Positions 19,031 through 28,049 are shown, counted from the stretch's first letter. The stretch: DNA of 62,587 nt from Rhodococcus yananensis (GCF_020515525.1 NZ_JAIYEP010000021.1:1-62587), one strand, 5' to 3'. Made by a program: numbers and translations. The notes: generated by a model from the sequence alone, not told the origin.

Positions 19031-20235
19031 AGCGCGACCCGGAACAACTCGAGCATCTGCTCGTGGGTGGCCGGTCGCGGGTTGGTGGCCATGCACGCGT
19101 CGTGCAGCGCGCCGTCGGCCAGGCGCGCCAGGTCGTCCTCCCGCACCCCCAACCGACGCAGGCCCCGCGGCACCCCCACCTGCCGGGCCAGATCGTCGAC
19201 GCGGCCCGCGACGGCGGCGACGGCGGCGTCGGCGGGTCCGTGGGCCTCCTCGAGTCCGAGGGTGGCGGCGATCTCGACGAACGGTGCGGGATCTGCGGCG
19301 CCGTTGAAGCGGATGACGTGTGGGAGCAGCACGCCGTTCACCACGCCGTGCGGCAGGTCCAGCAGTCCCCCCACCTGATGGCTCATGGCATGGGTGGCAC
19401 CGAGGATCGCGTTGGTGAACGCCAACCCTGCTTCCAGGCTGGCCTGGGCCATCGTGGCCCGGGCCGGCATGAACATCGGCTCGTCGATGGTGCGGACCAG
19501 GGTGCCGGTGACCATGCCCACCGCCCTCAGCGCGTGGTGGTCGGTGAGCGGATTGTGAGCGCGGGACACGAACGCCTCGATGCCGTGGGTGAGTGCGTCG
19601 AGCCCCGTCGCGGCGTTGAGATCCTCCGGCATGGTGGTGAGCAGCCGGGGATCGATCACCGTCAGATCGGGCACGAGCGATCGCCCGATGATGGTGATCT
19701 TGGTACCGCGCAGGGTGTCGGTGACCACGCAGAACTGGGAGACGTCGGCCCCCGTACCCGACGTGGACGGGACCATCACCATCGGCGGGATCGGCACGGC
19801 CACGCGATCGACACCCTCGTAGTCGAGGATGTTCCCGCCGTTCGCCGACAACACCGCGACCGCTTTCGCGGCATCGATGACCGATCCCCCGCCGAGCCCG
19901 ACCAGCACGTCGCAGCCCCGTTCCCGATACACCTCGTACCCCGCGGCGACCTCGTGGTCCTTCGGGTTCGGGGTGATCCCCGACCACACCGTCGGCGCGA
20001 GCCCCTGGTCGCACAGGTGCCGCACCAGCTCATCCGTCCATCCCGCCTCGATGAGTCCGGGATCGGTGACGAGCATCGGCCGGATCCCACCGAGCCGCGC
20101 CGCAGCATGCGCCGCCTCGACGAGTGATCCTTCGCCGAACACGATCTCGGGCGCGTGGAACTTCACGAGAGCCGGAGGTGCGCCCGCATGCCGCGGATGT
20201 TCGCCCTCGGCGTGTTCCGGGATGACGACGGCCAC
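19027..20235 (-). CDS. Iron-containing (group III) alcohol dehydrogenase
   Basis: This 402-residue metal-dependent alcohol dehydrogenase has the NAD motif GLGGGSVIDAAKA (GGGS at 115-118) and metal ligands Asp213 and His217 (GLDALTHGIEA), His282 (THAMSHQVGG) and His296 (LPHGVV). It starts with GTG at 20235 behind an AGAGGTGAG site. It is the first gene of the operon with a soluble kinase and response regulator and lies next to the mycofactocin locus, so an MFT-linked primary alcohol dehydrogenase is a reasonable inference. It is clearly different from the methanol dehydrogenase at 28050. Confidence 0.9.
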   Translation of the reverse strand: MAVVIPEHAEGEHPRHAGAPPALVKFHAPEIVFGEGSLVEAAHAAARLGGIRPMLVTDPGLIEAGWTDELVRHLCDQGLAPTVWSGITPNPKDHEVAAGYEVYRERGCDVLVGLGGGSVIDAAKAVAVLSANGGNILDYEGVDRVAVPIPPMVMVPSTSGTGADVSQFCVVTDTLRGTKITIIGRSLVPDLTVIDPRLLTTMPEDLNAATGLDALTHGIEAFVSRAHNPLTDHHALRAVGMVTGTLVRTIDEPMFMPARATMAQASLEAGLAFTNAILGATHAMSHQVGGLLDLPHGVVNGVLLPHVIRFNGAADPAPFVEIAATLGLEEAHGPADAAVAAVAGRVDDLARQVGVPRGLRRLGVREDDLARLADGALHDACMATNPRPATHEQMLELFRVAL

Positions 20236-20262
20236 TGCTCACCTCTGACAAGTCCGCGCGAT

Positions 20263-20273
20263 TGTGTGACACA
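20263..20273. promoter_or_regulatory. Inverted repeat in the adh/DUF2871 divergent promoter region
   Basis: TGTGT-G-ACACA is a perfect five-base inverted repeat 28 bp upstream of the alcohol dehydrogenase start, in the 167-bp spacer between divergent genes. It is a plausible binding site for the response regulator encoded in the same operon. The match is short and could be chance. Confidence 0.3.
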
Positions 20274-20402
20274 GCTTACCGTCGACCGGATGCCGGACGT
20301 CCTCGGCCGCGACGCGGGCCGGATCGAATCGATCACCTCCATCCGAAGTCGTAGACGGATGCCCTCTTTCCGCCGATGCGCCGAGGCCGCGAGAACGGTC
20401 GG

Positions 20403-20876
20403 ATGGACGGTGTGAAGACACTCGTCAATGCCGCGTTCGGGTACGCCGTCGCCGGTCTTGCGTCGGGCCTGTACTACCGGGAGCTGACCAAGGCACAGGA
20501 CTTCGACGGCCCGACCCAACTGTCCGTCGTGCACACCCACCTGCTGGTGCTCGGTGTGCTGTTCCTGCTGACCGTCGCGATCCTCGAACACCTGTTCACC
20601 CTGTCGGCCGGACCGCTCCACCGCTGGTTCACGATCACCTTCCACTCGGGCCTGATCCTGACGGTGTCGATGCAGCTCGTCCACGGCACCATGCAGGTGG
20701 TCGGGACGGAGGCGTCGGCCGCGATCTCCGGTATCGCCGGGATCGGCCACGTGCTGCTGACCGTCGCGTTCGTCGTCTTCTTCCTCGGGCTGCGCACCGC
20801 GATCGGCCGACCACGCGAGCGGGTCGGCGTCGACGGCCGGTCGGGTTCCGCCGTCGGGGACGGGGGCCTCGCATGA
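20403..20876 (+). CDS. DUF2871 integral membrane protein
   Basis: This protein of about 157 residues has four hydrophobic segments and conserved YYRELTK, VVHTHLLVLGV and HSGLILTVSMQLVHG segments. The histidines inside membrane helices recall haem- or metal-binding membrane proteins, but no function is established. The ATG at 20403 is preferred by similarity onset; 20376 and 20412 are alternatives and none has a good ribosome site. Its stop overlaps the next gene start by four bases, placing it first in a three-gene operon with a DUF3817 protein and an MMPL transporter. Confidence 0.78.
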   Translation: MDGVKTLVNAAFGYAVAGLASGLYYRELTKAQDFDGPTQLSVVHTHLLVLGVLFLLTVAILEHLFTLSAGPLHRWFTITFHSGLILTVSMQLVHGTMQVVGTEASAAISGIAGIGHVLLTVAFVVFFLGLRTAIGRPRERVGVDGRSGSAVGDGGLA

Positions 20877-21259
20877 GCGGCACCGATCTCCGCCCGGAGA
20901 GTCGCTCCACAATCGTGCTGGTACGCACCTTCCGCCTCGTCGCGATGCTGGAGGCGGTGACGTGGTTCGGTCTGCTCGTCGGGATGTACTTCAAGTGGGT
21001 CGCCGGCACCACCGAGGTCGGTGTCCGCATCTTCGGTTCTCTGCACGGTGCGGTCTTCATCGCGTTCGTCGTACTCACGATCGCGATGTACGTTCGGCTC
21101 GGATGGCGCCCGCGGACCCTGATGCTGGCCCTGGTGTCGTCCCTGCCACCGTTCGCCACCGTCGCCTTCGAGGTGTGGGCCGCCCGCAGCGGACGGTTCG
21201 TTCCGGGAACCGACCGGTACTCCGACTTCCCGTCCCGCTACCCCACCCCGGTGCGATGA
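20873..21259 (+). CDS. DUF3817 membrane protein
   Basis: This 128-residue protein has three transmembrane segments and the DUF3817 features RLVAMLEAVTWFGLL, MYFKWVAG and GSLHGAVF. The family is common in actinobacteria, often near transporters, with no assigned biochemical role. Overlaps of four bases with both neighbours (ATGA on each side) indicate coupled translation, which may reflect a complex with the MMPL transporter encoded next. Confidence 0.82.
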   Translation: MSGTDLRPESRSTIVLVRTFRLVAMLEAVTWFGLLVGMYFKWVAGTTEVGVRIFGSLHGAVFIAFVVLTIAMYVRLGWRPRTLMLALVSSLPPFATVAFEVWAARSGRFVPGTDRYSDFPSRYPTPVR

Positions 21260-23457
21260 GCACGCGCGATTCGGGATCCGGCGATGCGAGACCGGGTGAT
21301 CACGGTGCGGGCGCACGCTTCATGAGGCTCCTGTTCGGCTCCCGACGCCGGGCGGCCGTCGTCGTGCTGCTGTGGATCCTGCTGGTGGGTGCACTCGCGA
21401 GTGTCGCACCCGCGCTGGAGGACGTCGAGAACAACGCGGGAGCCAACGATCCACCCGCGTCGTCGGAATCCGTACAGGCCGCCGAGCTGGCGGCCCGTGA
21501 GTTCCCACGACAGGAAGGGACTCCCGCGATCGTCGTCGTTCGCGGCGCGGACAGCACCGAGACGACGGCGGCGGTGGACCGGATCGTCGCGAGCATCGAC
21601 GGTGCGCGAGCCGACAATCCGTCCATCGCCGCCGTGATCACCGCCGGAGGCTCCGACCGTGACGATCTGCGCACCGCCGACGGCACAGGAGAGATGATCG
21701 TCGTCCCCGTCACCGGCGACCCGACCGACACGACGTTCCAGGACACGGTCGGCACCCTGCGCGAACTCGTGGGCGCGGCGGCAGGCTCCGTCGACGCCGC
21801 GGTCACCGGCCCCGCGGGGATCGCCACCGACACCGTGAAGGTGTTCAGCAGCGGCGACAAGATCCTGCTGTTCGGCACGATTCTGTTGGTCGCCGTGATC
21901 CTCCTGCTGATCTACCGGTCACCTGTCCTCGTGGTGGTGGCGCTCGCCGGGGTGGGTGTCGCGATGCGACTGGCCGAGACGGTGGGCGCGATGACCGCCG
22001 ACGCCGGCTGGGTCGACGTCAGCTCGCAGACGGCCTCCATCATGACGGTGCTGCTGTTCGGTGTCGGCACGGACTACGCGCTGATCGTCACCGCCCGCTA
22101 CCGGGAAGCGCTCGCCGTCGAAACGGACCGCTCGGCGGCGATGATGCGCGCACTGCGCGGCATCACCGAATCGATCGTCTCCAGTGTCTCGACGATCGTC
22201 CTCGCCATGCTCGCGCTGCTCGTCGCCGTCTCACCCGCCCTGCGCGGGTTCGGCCCGTACCTCGCGCTCGGCGTCGCCTCGATGGGGCTGGTCGCGTTCA
22301 CGTTCACCCCCGCCCTCATGTTGCTCTTCGGTGGCAGGCTGTTCTGGCCGTCCTCCACCCGGGCGGCGGCAGGCAGGGTCGGGGGCAGGATCTGGGAGCG
22401 AGTTGCGGACCTCGTCGAACGGTCGCCGCGAACGGTGGTGCTCTCCACCCTGATCGGGCTTCTCGTGATGACTGCGGGCTTGGCCGGCTACCGGGAGAGT
22501 TTCGATTTCATCAGCGGTTTCCGGATCGACACGCAATCCGAGCAGGGTCGGGACATGATCGCCGACGCGTTCGGCCCGGGCGAGATCGCACCGTCGACCG
22601 TGTACGTCACGGTGCCGGACGGCACACCCACACCGGACTGGACCGCGATCGGCTCCCACCTCGCCGACGTCGACGGGGTGGCGCGGACCGGGGCGCAGCC
22701 CGCCGTCGGTTCGAACGGCACCACCGCCGCGTTCGAGGTCGTCTTCACCGACAATCCCTACGGCCCGGAAGCCCTGGACCGTGTGGACACCCTCGCGGCC
22801 ACCGCGGAATCCGCGGCGATCGCCGCGGGCATCGACGACGCGCGCGTCGTCGTCGGCGGTGAGAGTGCCCACGCCGCCGACATCCGTGCCGCGCTCGATC
22901 GTGACAACCTGGTCGTCGCAGTGCTCGTCCTCGTGATCGTCGCCGCGGTCCTGGCGTTGCTGCTGCGGTCCGTTCTCGCACCCCTCTACCTGATGGGGAC
23001 CCTCGTGCTGTCGTTCACCGCGACCCTCGGTCTCACGACCTTCATCACGGTCACGGTGCTCGGCGACGCGGGAATCGGGAACCGGGTCACGGTGTACATC
23101 CTCGTGTTCCTCGTCGCGTTGGGTGTCGACTACACGATCTTCCTGATGAGCCGCTACCGGCAGGAGTCGACGACGCACCCGCCTCGGGTGGCGTTGCGGA
23201 TCGCTCTCACCCGCACCGGCGGGGTGATCTCGTCCGCCGGCCTCATCCTGGCCGCGACGTTCGCCGTGCTGACCACCCAGCCCATCCGCGAGCTGTTCCA
23301 GTTCGGGCTCGCGATGGCGATCGGGATCCTCCTCGACACCTTCGTCGTCCGGCCGCTGCTCGTTCCCGCGATCATGCGGCTGCTCGGTGACCGAGCCCTG
23401 TGGCCGTCGGTTCCGCGGGTCGCGGATCGCCCCGAGAAGGTACCGGCCCGCCTGTGA
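21256..23457 (+). CDS. MMPL/RND-family transporter
   Basis: This 733-residue inner-membrane transporter has the MMPL layout: one N-terminal helix, a periplasmic loop (about 50-190), a block of helices containing FGVGTDYALIVTARYREAL, a second periplasmic loop, and a second helix block containing ALGVDYTIFLMSRYRQE. The two GxDY motifs carry the proton-relay Asp-Tyr pairs. The ATG overlaps the DUF3817 stop (ATGA); the reading frame is open further upstream only as antisense or out-of-frame sequence. Export of lipid or a hydrophobic compound is typical of the family; the cargo here is unknown. Confidence 0.9.
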   Translation: MSTRDSGSGDARPGDHGAGARFMRLLFGSRRRAAVVVLLWILLVGALASVAPALEDVENNAGANDPPASSESVQAAELAAREFPRQEGTPAIVVVRGADSTETTAAVDRIVASIDGARADNPSIAAVITAGGSDRDDLRTADGTGEMIVVPVTGDPTDTTFQDTVGTLRELVGAAAGSVDAAVTGPAGIATDTVKVFSSGDKILLFGTILLVAVILLLIYRSPVLVVVALAGVGVAMRLAETVGAMTADAGWVDVSSQTASIMTVLLFGVGTDYALIVTARYREALAVETDRSAAMMRALRGITESIVSSVSTIVLAMLALLVAVSPALRGFGPYLALGVASMGLVAFTFTPALMLLFGGRLFWPSSTRAAAGRVGGRIWERVADLVERSPRTVVLSTLIGLLVMTAGLAGYRESFDFISGFRIDTQSEQGRDMIADAFGPGEIAPSTVYVTVPDGTPTPDWTAIGSHLADVDGVARTGAQPAVGSNGTTAAFEVVFTDNPYGPEALDRVDTLAATAESAAIAAGIDDARVVVGGESAHAADIRAALDRDNLVVAVLVLVIVAAVLALLLRSVLAPLYLMGTLVLSFTATLGLTTFITVTVLGDAGIGNRVTVYILVFLVALGVDYTIFLMSRYRQESTTHPPRVALRIALTRTGGVISSAGLILAATFAVLTTQPIRELFQFGLAMAIGILLDTFVVRPLLVPAIMRLLGDRALWPSVPRVADRPEKVPARL

Positions 23458-23468
23458 CCGGCCCACCG

Positions 23469-23509
23469 GCGGTGTGCCCCGGCCCGGATTCCGGTCCGGG
23501 GCACACCGC
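23469..23509 (+). terminator. Strong hairpin after the MMPL operon
   Basis: Perfect 14-base arms (23469-23482 and 23496-23509, GCGGTGTGCCCCGG and its complement) enclose a 13-base loop. It lies 11 bases after the MMPL stop and 26 bases before the next gene. No T run follows, so it may act as terminator or as a barrier that lowers read-through into the kinase gene. Confidence 0.65.
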
Positions 23510-23534
23510 ACGCGTGCGGCTACCGTATGACGTG

Positions 23535-24701
23535 ATGGTTGAGGAATCCTCGTTCGTACAGGTGGGGCGACTCCGTCTGGGACTGCACGTGCTGATCGTG
23601 GTTCTGGCGTTGATCGTGCTGCTGCGCGCGGTAATCCTGTCCGAGCCGTCGGCCGGATGGATCGGCGCGCTCACGGCCCTGTTCGTCGTGGTGCACATCG
23701 TGGGTGCCGGGTCGTCGCCGACTCCGACGACCCGATTCGTCTGGTTGGGGTCGCTGTGCGCATTGTGGGTCGCCATGGCGCTCCTCGGCGCCGACGCGGG
23801 ATACGTGTCGTTCGGGCTGATCCTGCTCTTCATCGCCGAGATGTCGGTGGGTCCCGCGATGGCGGCGGTCGCCGCGGTCACCGTCGTCGATGTACTGATC
23901 GGTGCCCGCGACGGCCGATGGGGCGGTGCGCTGGTGGGGTCGTTGCTCGGTGCCGTCGTCGGTGTGGTCGCAGGACTGGGATTCCGGGTCCTGTTCCGCG
24001 AGACGGAGAAACGGCAGCGCCTGATCGAGGATCTGCACCGGACCCGTGCGGAACTTGCGGAGACGGAACGCTCGGCAGGTGAACTGGCGGAGCGGGAGAG
24101 GCTCGCGCGGGAGATCCACGACACCGTCGCGCAGGGCCTGAGCAGCATCCAGATGCTGCTGCACGCCGCGGAGACCGAGGACCTGCCTCCGGGCGCCGCC
24201 GACAAGATCGTGATGGCCCGGCGCATCGCGTCCGCCGGACTCACCGACACTCGACACCTGATCTCGGCGCTCTCGCCCGCCGATCTGGCCGGGAGTTCGC
24301 TCGTCGACGCGCTGGCGAGGGTGTGCGATCGGGCGACGGCGGGCACGTGCCGGATCCGGTTCCTGGTCGAGGGCACTCCCGTGTCCCTGCCGATGCCGGT
24401 GGAGTCGGCACTGGTGCGGCTCGCGCAGGGCGCGGTGTCGAACGTCGTGCGTCACGCCGATGCGCGCCACGGTGTCGTCACCCTCACCTACGGTGCCGAC
24501 ACCGTGCACCTCGATGTCGTCGACGACGGCCGCGGGTTCGACGTCGACCTCCTCGACGACCCGGGTGCACACAGCTTCGGGCTCGATGCGATGCGCACCC
24601 GGGTCGAGGAACTCCACGGACGGTGGGCGGTCGAATCCGAGCCCGGCCACACCGCGATGACCGTGACCTTTCCGCTCGCGCACCGGGAGGACACACGATG
24701 A
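23535..24701 (+). CDS. Membrane-bound NarL-type sensor histidine kinase
   Basis: This 388-residue kinase has about five N-terminal transmembrane helices (15-155), a short coiled coil, a HisKA_3 helix with His195 in LAREIHDTVAQGL, and an HATPase domain ending in GLDAMRTRVEELHG. The ATG at 23535 was taken (a GTG directly before it is possible). There is little extracellular domain, so the signal may be sensed within the membrane, as in cell-envelope-stress kinases. It overlaps the response regulator gene by four bases. Confidence 0.9.
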   Translation: MVEESSFVQVGRLRLGLHVLIVVLALIVLLRAVILSEPSAGWIGALTALFVVVHIVGAGSSPTPTTRFVWLGSLCALWVAMALLGADAGYVSFGLILLFIAEMSVGPAMAAVAAVTVVDVLIGARDGRWGGALVGSLLGAVVGVVAGLGFRVLFRETEKRQRLIEDLHRTRAELAETERSAGELAERERLAREIHDTVAQGLSSIQMLLHAAETEDLPPGAADKIVMARRIASAGLTDTRHLISALSPADLAGSSLVDALARVCDRATAGTCRIRFLVEGTPVSLPMPVESALVRLAQGAVSNVVRHADARHGVVTLTYGADTVHLDVVDDGRGFDVDLLDDPGAHSFGLDAMRTRVEELHGRWAVESEPGHTAMTVTFPLAHREDTR

Positions 24702-25333
24702 TCCGGCTCGTCCTCGCCGATGATCACGCGATCGTCCGGGCCGGCCTCCGGGCACTGCTCGAGCGGCACACCGACATCGACATCGTCGCCGAGGCCGCGA
24801 CCGGCGACGAAGCGATCGCGCTGTGTCGGGACGAGTCCGTCGATCTGGTACTCATGGATCTACGGTTCGGGTCGGGACCGAGCGGGGTGGAGGCGACGCG
24901 TCGGATCCGGGCTCTTCCGGACGCACCGCACGTTCTCGTGGTGACGAACTACGACACCGACGCCGAGATCCTCCGTGCGATCGAAGCCGGCGCCAGCGGC
25001 TACCTCCTCAAGGACGCCGCGCCCGCCGAACTCTTCTCCGCCATCGTCGCGGCCGCGGCGGGCGTCGGCGCACTGTCGCCCGCGGTGGCCTCGAAGCTGA
25101 TGGCCCGGATGCGCGATCCGGGTGTGACCCTCACGCCCCGCGAGACCGAGGTGCTCGAGTCCGTGGCCGCGGGTCTGTCGAATCGAGAGATCGCTCGCCG
25201 GATGTTCCTCAGCGAGGCGACGGTGAAGACCCACCTGACGAACGCGTTCGGGAAGCTCGGTGTGCGCTCGCGGACCGCGGCGGTCGCGCAGGCACGCGCG
25301 CGAGGGATCATCGGCACTGCCACCGATCGTTGA
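24698..25333 (+). CDS. LuxR-family response regulator
   Basis: This 211-residue partner of the upstream kinase has a receiver domain with Asp8-Asp9, phospho-acceptor Asp54 (VLMDLRFG) and Lys105, and a C-terminal LuxR helix-turn-helix (LTPRETEVLESVAAGLSNRE and following). The ATG at 24698 is set by the ATGA overlap with the kinase. Its targets may be the MMPL operon just upstream, which is an inference from location only. Confidence 0.92.
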   Translation: MIRLVLADDHAIVRAGLRALLERHTDIDIVAEAATGDEAIALCRDESVDLVLMDLRFGSGPSGVEATRRIRALPDAPHVLVVTNYDTDAEILRAIEAGASGYLLKDAAPAELFSAIVAAAAGVGALSPAVASKLMARMRDPGVTLTPRETEVLESVAAGLSNREIARRMFLSEATVKTHLTNAFGKLGVRSRTAAVAQARARGIIGTATDR

Positions 25334-25351
25334 CCCGACACGGTCGTCGGG
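25334..25351. terminator. Hairpin between convergent response regulator and VWA genes
   Basis: CCCGAC (25334-25339) and GTCGGG (25346-25351) form a six-base stem with a six-base loop directly after the response regulator stop and 20 bases before the facing VWA gene stop. It is short and GC-only, so the call is tentative. Confidence 0.45.
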
Positions 25352-25371
25352 CGGCCCACCGGCTGCCCGGA

Positions 25372-26925
25372 TCATCGCAGGGCGTATCCGAGTTCTGCTG
25401 CGCACGCAAGCAACTGGGTTCCGTCACGGGCGACCACCACTTCGTCGCACACGTCGGCGTACTCGGGCATCGCGCACGTGGCCTGCGCCCAGTACCGTTC
25501 GGGTTCGGGCGTGATCCACGCGAGCCGGTGGACGCGCCGGCGCAGTTCCCGGAGGCGATCGGTGCGCGACGGCAGCCCGTTGCAGCGACCGTCACCGACG
25601 ACCAGCACGGAGGTTCGCCTGTCGACGGATCCGAGATGGTCGACGAGGAGCTCGTCGAACACCCGGCCGTAGTCGCTGCTCGCTTCGAGATCCACCGCGG
25701 GATGCGCGAGCACCGCGGCCAGCGCGCCGTCGCCGTCCGCGGCGAGCAACTGCCGGGTGACGTCGACGGGTCGATCGACGAACGCGACGACACGGCAGCG
25801 GTGTGCGCGGCCGTGCATCGCCTGTGCGAGCCGCAACGTGAACGCCGTGATCGGGCGCACCGACAGCGACACGTCGGCGAGGACGAGCAGCCGCACCCGG
25901 TCGGGACGCGGCGCCCGCACCACGAGATGGAAAGGCACTCCGTCCGTGCGCATCCCGGCGCGGGCGGTGCGCCGCATGTCGAGTCGGCCGCGGGCCGGTT
26001 CACGCGGGCGCAGCCGCGCGGGACCGCGCATACGTCGCAACACCTCGTGGCAGGCCAGTTCGATCTCGGCGCGGTCGATACCCGCGGTGTCACGGGATTC
26101 GGGTGCCTCGACGTCGTCGGTCACGGGAATCACGGCCGACAACGCGGCCACGAACGCTTCGACGGCCTCGACGAGACGACCGAGTTGCGCTTCGGTGAGC
26201 GCTTCGTCGGGAACGTCCCCGTCGTAGGTGCGGTGCGGATCGTATGCGTCGAGCCACGCGAGGATCGACCCCGGATCGTCCCAGGACAGCGAGCCGACGA
26301 CCGCTGCCCCCGGATCCGCGGACAACTCGCCGACGGTGCTGGATCCGGCACGGTCGACGTCGACGGTGTAGGTGACGCCGCGCCGTCCCGAGTCCGCTCC
26401 GGTGTCGACGGACAGGTCGGCGTCCGAGGACGTCATCGACACGTCGTCGTCCTTGTGCGGGTTGAAACCCTTCTCGGTCTCGGGGGTGTCGAAGTGGTCG
26501 CCGACCTCGGCGGCGCGTTCGTTGTAGTCGGCGTACCGCGCCACGGACGGGTCGTCGTCGATGTCGAGGGTGGTGGGCAGGGCATCGGCGAACAGTGCGC
26601 GTGCGGGATCCCGGTCGGGCTCGGCGACGACCGCGTCGACCGCGCCGAACAGTTCGTCGAAGGCACGTTCGAAGCCCGCGCGCTCGTGCGGGTACTTGGC
26701 GCACACCGCGCGCAGACACGACCGCAGCGCCTTGCGGTCGGCCGCACCGACGAGCCCGAGGACCCTGCGCACCTCGATGGTTTCGGCCGGCGACGCGGCC
26801 ACCCCGTGAGTGCGCAGCAGCGACGCGAACACCGCGGAGACGACGTCCAGTGCTCGGGTACCCGGGTGGCCCACGCGGACCACCGGGTCAGCGCCGCGCA
26901 CCGCTGACCGCCGTGTCGCGACCAC
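25372..26925 (-). CDS. VWA-domain protein, CoxE-like, partner of MoxR
   Basis: This protein of about 517 residues has a C-terminal von Willebrand A domain with the MIDAS motif DVSLS (in LVLADVSLSVRP) and a variable, acidic N-terminal half. MoxR/VWA pairs act as chaperone systems that insert metals or activate metalloenzymes. The start is uncertain: GTG at 26925, 26901 or 26883 are all possible, the first having a GGAGG about 12 bases upstream and overlapping moxR by 38 bases. It is the last gene after mno and moxR, which suggests a role in maturing the iron- or zinc-type methanol dehydrogenase. Confidence 0.82.
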   Translation of the reverse strand: MVATRRSAVRGADPVVRVGHPGTRALDVVSAVFASLLRTHGVAASPAETIEVRRVLGLVGAADRKALRSCLRAVCAKYPHERAGFERAFDELFGAVDAVVAEPDRDPARALFADALPTTLDIDDDPSVARYADYNERAAEVGDHFDTPETEKGFNPHKDDDVSMTSSDADLSVDTGADSGRRGVTYTVDVDRAGSSTVGELSADPGAAVVGSLSWDDPGSILAWLDAYDPHRTYDGDVPDEALTEAQLGRLVEAVEAFVAALSAVIPVTDDVEAPESRDTAGIDRAEIELACHEVLRRMRGPARLRPREPARGRLDMRRTARAGMRTDGVPFHLVVRAPRPDRVRLLVLADVSLSVRPITAFTLRLAQAMHGRAHRCRVVAFVDRPVDVTRQLLAADGDGALAAVLAHPAVDLEASSDYGRVFDELLVDHLGSVDRRTSVLVVGDGRCNGLPSRTDRLRELRRRVHRLAWITPEPERYWAQATCAMPEYADVCDEVVVARDGTQLLACAAELGYALR

Positions 26926-27955
26926 CGCCCCCGTGACCGCCTCCCCCTCTGCCCCGGAACACCGCGGTGGTGGTGTTCGCGGGCCGAGCGGCGACGGTGG
27001 CCCGTTCCACCGGGGCGGGCGAGGACACCCGTGCAGGATCGGCCCCGTCCGGTCGCCCGCGGGCGAGTTCGACGTCGCCGGTGTACTTGAGCAGCGTCGA
27101 GAACAACACGTCGCGCAGATCGGTGAACGGATCCGCCTCTGCCGCACCGTCACCCAGGACGGTGGCGGCGCGGGCCGCGTCGATGACCTCGGAGACGGAC
27201 GGACTCTTGCGCAGGGGCAGGTCGCGCAGTGTGTGAGCGAGGTCGACGACCTTCCCGGCGGTGTCGGGTCGCACCTCGGGAGCGCGGGCCGTGACGATCT
27301 CCCGTTCACGCTCGGGTGTGGGGTATCCGACGTGGAAGTGCAGGCAGCGACGTTTGAGCGCCGGGGACAGTTCTCGGGTGTCGTTGGAGGTGAGGATGAC
27401 CCAGGGCACGGAGCGGGCGGTGAACGTCCCGACCTCGGGGATGGTGACCTGCCGTTCGGCGAGGACCTCGAGCAACAGGGCTTCCATCGACTCCTCGGTA
27501 CGGTCCACCTCGTCCACGAGCAGCACCACCGGTTCCGGCGAGAGCACGGCGTCGAGAAGCGGACGGACGGAGAGGAACTTCTCGGAGTACAGACCGAAGT
27601 CCTGGTCGGCGAGGAACCGTGAGGCGTCGGCGATGTCGGTGTGCCGCCCGAGCAGTTCGCCGATGCGGTCGCGCAGCATCTGCACGTGCAGGAGCTGTTT
27701 GGCGTAGTCCCACTCGTACAGCGCGCGACTGTCGTCGAGCCCCTCGTAGCACTGCAACCGTACGAGCCGGCGGTCACCGGCGGCGGCGAGCGCCTTGGCC
27801 AGTTCGGTCTTGCCGACTCCGGCCGGCCCCTCCAGGAGCAGGGGACGTTCGAGTGCGGTGGCCAGGTGCACGACGGTCGCGAAGTCGTCGTCGGCGATGT
27901 AGTCGTGCCGGCGCAGCGCGTCCGCGAGTTCGGCGCCGTTGGCGAAGGTGGTCAT
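26888..27955 (-). CDS. MoxR-family AAA+ ATPase
   Basis: This 355-residue AAA+ ATPase has Walker A GPAGVGKT at 43-50, Walker B VVLLVDEVDR, sensor segment ILTSNDTRELSPALKRR, and a Gly-rich low-complexity tail (FRGRGGGGHGGGGRD). MoxR proteins work with VWA-domain partners to activate metalloenzymes; the partner gene overlaps the 3' end. It lies 94 bp downstream of mno on the same strand, separated by a strong hairpin, so it is probably expressed at a lower level than the dehydrogenase. Confidence 0.9.
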   Translation of the reverse strand: MTTFANGAELADALRRHDYIADDDFATVVHLATALERPLLLEGPAGVGKTELAKALAAAGDRRLVRLQCYEGLDDSRALYEWDYAKQLLHVQMLRDRIGELLGRHTDIADASRFLADQDFGLYSEKFLSVRPLLDAVLSPEPVVLLVDEVDRTEESMEALLLEVLAERQVTIPEVGTFTARSVPWVILTSNDTRELSPALKRRCLHFHVGYPTPEREREIVTARAPEVRPDTAGKVVDLAHTLRDLPLRKSPSVSEVIDAARAATVLGDGAAEADPFTDLRDVLFSTLLKYTGDVELARGRPDGADPARVSSPAPVERATVAARPANTTTAVFRGRGGGGHGGGGRDTAVSGARR

Positions 27956-27995
27956 CCGGGTGGTCCTCCGGTGCGGGCGGGAAAGGGGATGGATC

Positions 27996-28036
27996 GCGCC
28001 CGGGGGTGGGCAGGGGGGCAGGCCACCCCCGGGCGC
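27996..28036 (-). terminator. Hairpin between mno and moxR, likely attenuator
   Basis: Perfect 14-base arms GCGCCCGGGGGTGG (27996-28009) and CCACCCCCGGGCGC (28023-28036) surround a 13-base G-rich loop, 13 bases after the mno stop on the leftward strand. Because moxR follows only 40 bases later with no obvious promoter, partial termination or protection of the mno mRNA 3' end is likely. Confidence 0.65.
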
Positions 28037-28049
28037 GGAGTCGCGACGG

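Noticed and set aside
25372-27777. An 801-residue VWA protein fused through the moxR region
   Set aside because: The N-terminal 280 residues are a Pro/Ser/Arg-rich frameshifted reading of moxR; the VWA gene more plausibly starts near moxR's stop.
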